11,144 nt of DNA from Bacillota bacterium (GTDB taxonomy: Bacteria; Bacillota; Clostridia; Christensenellales; Aristaeellaceae): assembly GCA_023458835.1 (NCBI GenBank), contig JAEWWY010000260.1, forward strand, positions 1 to 11,144. The letters are read 5' to 3'. Numbering within the stretch: the stretch's first letter is position 1; the number at the start of each line of letters is the position of its first letter. This document shows positions 7,355-11,144 of this stretch, piece after piece. The position numbers and the translations under genes were made by a program. The notes below the pieces were generated by a model that saw nothing but the letters and a program-made list of their open reading frames with translations, was not told the DNA's origin and made no database searches.

Positions 7355-8842
7355 TTACCCGCAGCAGGGATGCCCGCCCATATCCTTCATGCTGCTGTTC
7401 AAGGAAGGGTCCTTCATGCACAGGTGGACGGAGGCTGTCTTGAAGGTAAGGGGGAGGGCCAGAATACTGGGGTTTTCGCCGACGAATTTCCGCTTGGCAT
7501 CCTCCAGCGCTTCCTCAAAGGTCGCGCGGGTTTTAAGGCCCATTCCCCGTGCCAGGCCCGGCTCCTGGGCGCCCACCAGATAGATGGCGCTGGTGTTCAT
7601 TTCAGCGATATGCCCGCAGGAGATCATGGAAAAGCCATGGAAGGGATGAAAGGCGTTTCCGAACCGGTACCGCTTGATATATTCGCTGTTGTTGGAAAAC
7701 AGCTCGCCGTACCTGTTCATATCCGGCAGGATATTCATCTGGTCGTGCTGGAACATTTCGTACATTTCCCGGGTATAGGGCCACAGCTCATCATGGAAGA
7801 AGCCGTTGCACAGGCTGGAGCAGAGGATGACGCATTTGTCGCTCATGATCCTTTTGTGGCGGATGACCTGCGCCGAAATGGCCTGCATCAGCATGATGGG
7901 GTTGGTGCCCATGCCTTCCCCGTAGTGGAAAAACTGGGGCATGCCGAAGATCATGACATCGTACTTCTTTTCCGCCCAGTGCACATAGGTGCGCTTGTCC
8001 GCAACCGCCCAGGAAAGAGGCTGCATTTGCGCCGCGTAGCCCGAAAACACGGCGATCTGCCGGGAATATGTATCCAGCACCGCGTCGCAGCAGAAGAATT
8101 TCTTGCCCATGCACGCTTCCATGTGCATGCCGATCTCGTCGAATTTCGAGCGCATGAGGCTGCCGCGGCTTACCGGAGTAAAATCCGCGCGGTGCATGAC
8201 ATTGGGCACATGGTGGCTGGCAATGGAGCGCCAGTGGGTGATGCCTGTGGCGCAGTGCTTGTAACCGCCGGAATATCCGCCGTAGGGGTTGCCCTGGGTA
8301 TGGCCGATCAATACGGCGATATCCGCCTCATAGACATATTTGTTCATGAGCACCGGGTCGCCCCGCTCTGTCACGCCCAGGTCCACAAGGTGCTCATAAT
8401 CCTCGCTGTCATGATTGATGATCTGATGGGTATGCCAGAACTCGTTGAACAGATCGTTTCCCAGCACGCTCCTGATTTCCTGCTCGGTATTTTTCCGGTG
8501 CAGGCCGTTGGAGCAAATGAGCAGAATATCCTTCCGGTCAACGCCGGCGTCATAGAGCTCCTGAAGGATCAGGGGGATGGCGAGCTTCCGGTGGGCGGTG
8601 GGCTGTTCGCCCCCCTTTACCCTATCCGGGAAGACGATGACGCATTTGGATCCCTTGTGGGCCTGCTTGGAAAGGGGCTCCATGCCGATGGGGTTGCGGA
8701 TGCTTTGAAGGGTGAGGGAAGCAAGCTGATCCTCCGGGATGCAGGGCGGGTCGGGAACTGTCGTGCCGGGGATAAATACATCCGTCGTGTCAGGCAGCTC
8801 GGCTGCCATGGTTCCGTGGCCATATTCAAAGTGGAGCTTCAT
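7355..8842 (-). CDS. Divergent LarA-superfamily (DUF2088) racemase/epimerase homologue
   Basis: A 495-residue member of the lactate racemase (LarA) superfamily, whose known members use a nickel-pincer nucleotide to racemise or epimerise 2-hydroxy acids by hydride transfer. Seen: FPDRVKGG with R74 (LarA R75 position), NGLHRKNTEQE with H115 (catalytic H108), GGYSGGYK with K195 (K184, which covalently holds the cofactor) and SHH with H211 (nickel ligand H200). Divergences: the second catalytic histidine (H174) aligns without a gap to N185, and the Q295/K298 pair to Q320/S323. It is longer than LarA (424) and Cys-rich (14), with Cys pairs at 251-252 and 493-494. RBS AGGAGG (8850-8855) is 7 nt before the ATG; longer in-frame starts would overlap the previous gene. 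It is the last gene of the four-gene operon, so the substrate is probably a 2-hydroxy acid or sugar acid. Residue correspondence is by eye. Confidence 0.85.
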   Translation of the reverse strand: MKLHFEYGHGTMAAELPDTTDVFIPGTTVPDPPCIPEDQLASLTLQSIRNPIGMEPLSKQAHKGSKCVIVFPDRVKGGEQPTAHRKLAIPLILQELYDAGVDRKDILLICSNGLHRKNTEQEIRSVLGNDLFNEFWHTHQIINHDSEDYEHLVDLGVTERGDPVLMNKYVYEADIAVLIGHTQGNPYGGYSGGYKHCATGITHWRSIASHHVPNVMHRADFTPVSRGSLMRSKFDEIGMHMEACMGKKFFCCDAVLDTYSRQIAVFSGYAAQMQPLSWAVADKRTYVHWAEKKYDVMIFGMPQFFHYGEGMGTNPIMLMQAISAQVIRHKRIMSDKCVILCSSLCNGFFHDELWPYTREMYEMFQHDQMNILPDMNRYGELFSNNSEYIKRYRFGNAFHPFHGFSMISCGHIAEMNTSAIYLVGAQEPGLARGMGLKTRATFEEALEDAKRKFVGENPSILALPLTFKTASVHLCMKDPSLNSSMKDMGGHPCCG

Positions 8843-8844
8843 AT

Positions 8845-9204
8845 TTACGCCTCCTTTTTTGGGAACGTCCTGGTGGCGACCCAGGGAATTCCTGTGCCGC
8901 AGATGTCCTTCACAACCACGTCGCCCGACTTCACGGGAGCTTGCACCTGCACGCCGTTTAGCAGCGCCATGGCCTCCTTGATCAAATGCTTGGGAATATC
9001 CGCTTTTGTTTTCACGGGAAGGCGGGAATAGGGCCCGCCTTGAAGGAGCACGGTGGATGTCAGCACCCGGGTGGGCGAGGTGGCTTCCTTTTTGCCGTAG
9101 GTGATGCCGCGGGAACAGCCGGCCCCCGAGACCTCCAATGCTTCTTCCCCGTCCACCAAAAGGCGGCAACCCTTGGGGCAGACGATGCATGTAATTTGCT
9201 TCAT
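8845..9204 (-). CDS. DUF1667 small Cys-rich redox protein
   Basis: A 119-residue protein matching DUF1667, a family repeatedly found beside GlpA-like and FAD/NAD oxidoreductase genes. The N-terminus reads TCIVCPKGC with C6, C9 and C13, followed by C30 in GAGCSRG. This four-cysteine set resembles the Fe4S4 binding segment of molybdopterin oxidoreductases and would suit electron transfer. A further conserved-looking Cys lies in VKDICGTGI near the C-terminus. Cytoplasmic, with no signal peptide or membrane segment. The start is fixed by AGGAGG (9214-9219), 9 nt upstream and inside the end of the previous gene. Its stop is 2 nt from the LarA-like start. Likely role: electron-transfer partner of the two flavoproteins; the cluster type (Fe-S or zinc) cannot be decided from sequence. 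Confidence 0.85.
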   Translation of the reverse strand: MKQITCIVCPKGCRLLVDGEEALEVSGAGCSRGITYGKKEATSPTRVLTSTVLLQGGPYSRLPVKTKADIPKHLIKEAMALLNGVQVQAPVKSGDVVVKDICGTGIPWVATRTFPKKEA

Positions 9205-9208
9205 GGCG

Positions 9209-10465
9209 TTATTCCTCCTGCCGGATTGGCCGGATTTGGACCGTGATTTCTTTCTCCGCCTTTTCCAGATATGCTTTGGGAAGGGTGATCTTCTCCATTT
9301 CGCCCGGGGCCATGCGCTCGCGCTTGAAGGCCAGGAGCACCGCTTCTCCGCTGACCACCTGGATTTCCTGATGGGCAAGCACCGCGCCCACCCTGAAAAA
9401 TACATCCACAGCCTTTCCCGCGCGGTTTAAACGGATGCGCTGGGGAACGGTATAATTCACCAGCTCCCCCGCCTTCACCCAAAGGACCTGATCCTCTTCA
9501 TGGCCGCTCCACTTTGCGGCCGCGGCCCCGGCCCGCTTGCTTTCCGCGGTAACAAAGTCCACCAGGTCATGAACATGGGCCACATTGCCGCAGGCAAAGA
9601 TCCCGGGGACAAGGGTTTCCATGTTGTCATACACAGCCGGGCCCCCCGTGTGCGGATCGATGTGGATCCGCGCCTGACGGCTCAATTCGTTTTCGGGGAT
9701 CAGGCCGACGGAGAGCTGACCCGTATCGCAGTCCAGCGTTTTCTCCGTGCCCGGGATGGGCTTCAAATCCTCTCCCACCTGTTGGATGACCACCTGCTCC
9801 ACCCGGTGCTTGCCTTTGATATCGGTGATGGTATGGCGCAGATACAGGGGAATGTCATAGTCCTCCAGGCATTGGACAATGTTCCGGTTCAGGCCGTTGG
9901 AATAGGGGCATAATTCCACGCAGGCAAGCACCTTGGCCCCTTCCAGCGTCATGCGGCGGGCCATAATCAGCCCGATATCCCCGCTGCCCAGGATAACGGC
10001 GCGCCGCCCCACCATCCACCCTTCCAGGTTCACATAGCGCTGGGCCGCCCCGGCGGTATAGATGCCCGCGGGCCGGTCGCCGGGCAGCACGATCGCCCCC
10101 CGGGTGCGTTCCCGGCAGCCCATGGCCAGGACGATGGCCTTCCCCTCCAAAACCTGATAGCCCTCCCCGGCGCTGACGCAATGGACCTGCTTTTCCTGTG
10201 TGATTTCCAATACCATTGTATCCAGCTTCACCTGGATATCCGTAGCCTGAAGCATTTGAATGAACCGCTCCGCGTATTCCGGCCCGGTAAGCTCCTCCTT
10301 GAAATAATGCAGGCCGAAACCGTTGTGGATACACTGGTTCAATATGCCGCCCAGCTCCTTGTCCCGCTCCAGGACGATCACCTTTTCCGCGCCGTTTTCC
10401 CGGGCGGATATGGCAGCCGCCATGCCCGCCGGACCGCCGCCAATGACGATCACATCGTACTTCAT
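9209..10465 (-). CDS. FAD/NAD(P)-binding oxidoreductase (pyridine nucleotide-disulfide type)
   Basis: A 418-residue flavoprotein of the Pyr_redox_2 class. FAD-binding Rossmann motif GGGPAG is at 9-14, the NAD(P)-binding motif GSGDIG at 160-165, and the C-terminal FAD contact GIFACGNVAHVHDLVDF at about 288-304. It has no thioredoxin-reductase CxxC; single cysteines occur at 45 (ILNQCIHNGFG) and in ACVELCPYSNG. This set is typical of the flavoprotein paired with GlpA-like dehydrogenases and DUF1667 proteins. The likely job is passing electrons from the partner dehydrogenase to NAD+ or another acceptor; direction and partner are inferred. After about residue 320 a further domain contains predicted beta strands. 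The start ATG overlaps the upstream stop as ATGA (4 bp), with AGGAGG (10476-10481) 10 nt before it. A longer in-frame start lies inside the upstream gene and is not needed. Confidence 0.92.
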   Translation of the reverse strand: MKYDVIVIGGGPAGMAAAISARENGAEKVIVLERDKELGGILNQCIHNGFGLHYFKEELTGPEYAERFIQMLQATDIQVKLDTMVLEITQEKQVHCVSAGEGYQVLEGKAIVLAMGCRERTRGAIVLPGDRPAGIYTAGAAQRYVNLEGWMVGRRAVILGSGDIGLIMARRMTLEGAKVLACVELCPYSNGLNRNIVQCLEDYDIPLYLRHTITDIKGKHRVEQVVIQQVGEDLKPIPGTEKTLDCDTGQLSVGLIPENELSRQARIHIDPHTGGPAVYDNMETLVPGIFACGNVAHVHDLVDFVTAESKRAGAAAAKWSGHEEDQVLWVKAGELVNYTVPQRIRLNRAGKAVDVFFRVGAVLAHQEIQVVSGEAVLLAFKRERMAPGEMEKITLPKAYLEKAEKEITVQIRPIRQEE

Positions 10466-11144
10466 TGCTTTGCGTCCTCCTTCGTGGGGCATGTAAGAAG
10501 ATATGTCCCGTCCTCATCCAGGAGGATTTCATTCATGGGCCTGTTCAGTTCCCTGGCCAAAATTTCATGGACCCGCGGGCCGCAGAAGCCGCCCTGGCAG
10601 CGGCCCAGGCCCGCCCTGCAGCGGCGCTTGATGGCATCGATGGTGGTGGGAACGATGGGGCGGTGGATGGCCTCCACGATTTCTCCTTCGGTGACCGTCT
10701 CGCAGCGGCAGACCACCCGGCCGTACAGCGGATTCTCCCGTATGATCCTTTCTTTTTCCGCCTGGCTTAAACCGCTGAACTTGACGCGCCTGCGGGTATC
10801 GATAAAGGTTTCCTTTTCCCGCAGTTGCAGGCCGCATTGGTGAAGGATGGAGACCCCCTTTTTGGCGATGGCCGGGGCGGCGGACAAACCGGGGGATTTG
10901 ATGCCGGCCAGGTTGATAAAGTGCCCGCAATAAGGGGATTCGCCGATGATAAAATCCTTGATCTGCGTATTGGGGCGCACCCCGGCATATTCATGGATCA
11001 CTTCCTTGAAGTTGATCCCGGGTACGGAGCGCAAGCCCCAGGCTTTCACATTCGTCAGGCTTTTTGCGGTGTTTGCCACATCCGCCCCATCCTGCGCCTG
11101 CTCGGCATCCGGGCCCACGATCAGGTTCCCGTGGACGGTAGGCG
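10462..11144 (-). CDS. GlpA/LhgO-like FAD oxidoreductase with [2Fe-2S] domain (partial)
   Basis: The C-terminal part (about 226 residues) of a flavoprotein; the frame stays open to the window edge, so the N-terminal FAD-binding fold is missing. The visible start PTVHGNLIVGP and the later AGVRP and INLAGIKSPGLSAAP match the DAO-type fold of glycerol-3-phosphate or L-2-hydroxyglutarate dehydrogenases. The last quarter is a BFD-like [2Fe-2S] domain with CRC (cysteine codons 10708-10710 and 10702-10704) and CQGGFC (10597-10599 and 10582-10584). This domain architecture is that of anaerobic GlpA and its relatives. Likely reaction: oxidation of a hydroxy group of a small acid or glycerol phosphate, with electrons leaving through the Fe-S centre to the next flavoprotein. 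The neighbouring LarA homologue favours a 2-hydroxy acid, but the substrate cannot be read from this fragment. It ends in a 4-bp ATGA overlap with the next gene. Confidence 0.9.
   Translation of the reverse strand, partial: PTVHGNLIVGPDAEQAQDGADVANTAKSLTNVKAWGLRSVPGINFKEVIHEYAGVRPNTQIKDFIIGESPYCGHFINLAGIKSPGLSAAPAIAKKGVSILHQCGLQLREKETFIDTRRRVKFSGLSQAEKERIIRENPLYGRVVCRCETVTEGEIVEAIHRPIVPTTIDAIKRRCRAGLGRCQGGFCGPRVHEILARELNRPMNEILLDEDGTYLLTCPTKEDAKQ

Noticed and set aside
7097..9031. A 644-codon open frame on the plus strand opposite the LarA-like gene
   Set aside because: It is antisense to a clearly recognisable DUF2088 protein with a good ribosome binding site. Its translation has no recognisable motif, and its start lies inside the exported-protein gene, upstream of a strong terminator. 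It arises from the third-position GC bias of the real gene.
8843..9190. N-terminal extension of the LarA-like protein
   Set aside because: The frame is open upstream, but the extension overlaps the whole DUF1667 gene. The ATG at 8842 has a consensus ribosome binding site and begins the conserved domain.
1..11144. Mobile elements, CRISPR arrays, tRNA or rRNA genes
   Set aside because: No transposase, integrase, regularly spaced repeats, tRNA-like cloverleaf or rRNA sequence was seen when reading through the window.

Overview
The window looks like a bacterial chromosome segment, most likely from an anaerobic Bacillota (Clostridia-type) species. The grounds are strong AGGAGG-type ribosome binding sites before nearly every gene, very tight gene packing, GC content by eye in the high fifties, GPH-type sugar symport, and oxygen-sensitive-looking Fe-S and LarA-type chemistry. 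The lineage is inference; nothing in the window fixes a genus.

Left part, plus strand (1-5435): the tail of an unidentified gene is followed by a tightly packed three-gene carbohydrate operon. It encodes a GH13 alpha-glucosidase of the oligo-1,6-glucosidase type, a GH36 alpha-galactosidase and a GPH-family (MelB-like) cation/sugar symporter. Neither hydrolase has a signal peptide. The simplest reading is symporter-mediated uptake of an alpha-galactoside or isomaltose-type sugar (melibiose, raffinose family, isomaltose) followed by cytoplasmic hydrolysis. The operon promoter and any regulator lie upstream of the window.

Middle (5436-7216): a near-consensus sigma-A-type promoter, with a palindrome over its -35 box, drives a single gene for a 541-residue exported, cysteine-free protein of unknown function. 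A strong intrinsic terminator closes it.

Right part, minus strand (7355-11144): four co-directional genes are packed at -4, +4 and +2 nt. In transcription order they are: a GlpA/LhgO-like FAD oxidoreductase with a C-terminal BFD-type [2Fe-2S] domain (N-terminus outside the window); an FAD/NAD(P)-binding oxidoreductase; a small Cys-rich DUF1667 protein; and a divergent member of the LarA (nickel-pincer lactate racemase, DUF2088) superfamily. The first three form a known recurrent module resembling an anaerobic glycerol-3-phosphate or 2-hydroxyacid dehydrogenase. Coupling it to a LarA homologue suggests a pathway that racemises or epimerises a 2-hydroxy acid or sugar acid and then oxidises it. 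The LarA homologue keeps the cofactor lysine and nickel-ligand histidine but appears to have replaced one catalytic histidine (by Asn185) and a substrate-binding lysine (by Ser323). It is the most interesting object here. The two halves of the window converge on a 190-bp intergenic region (7165-7354).
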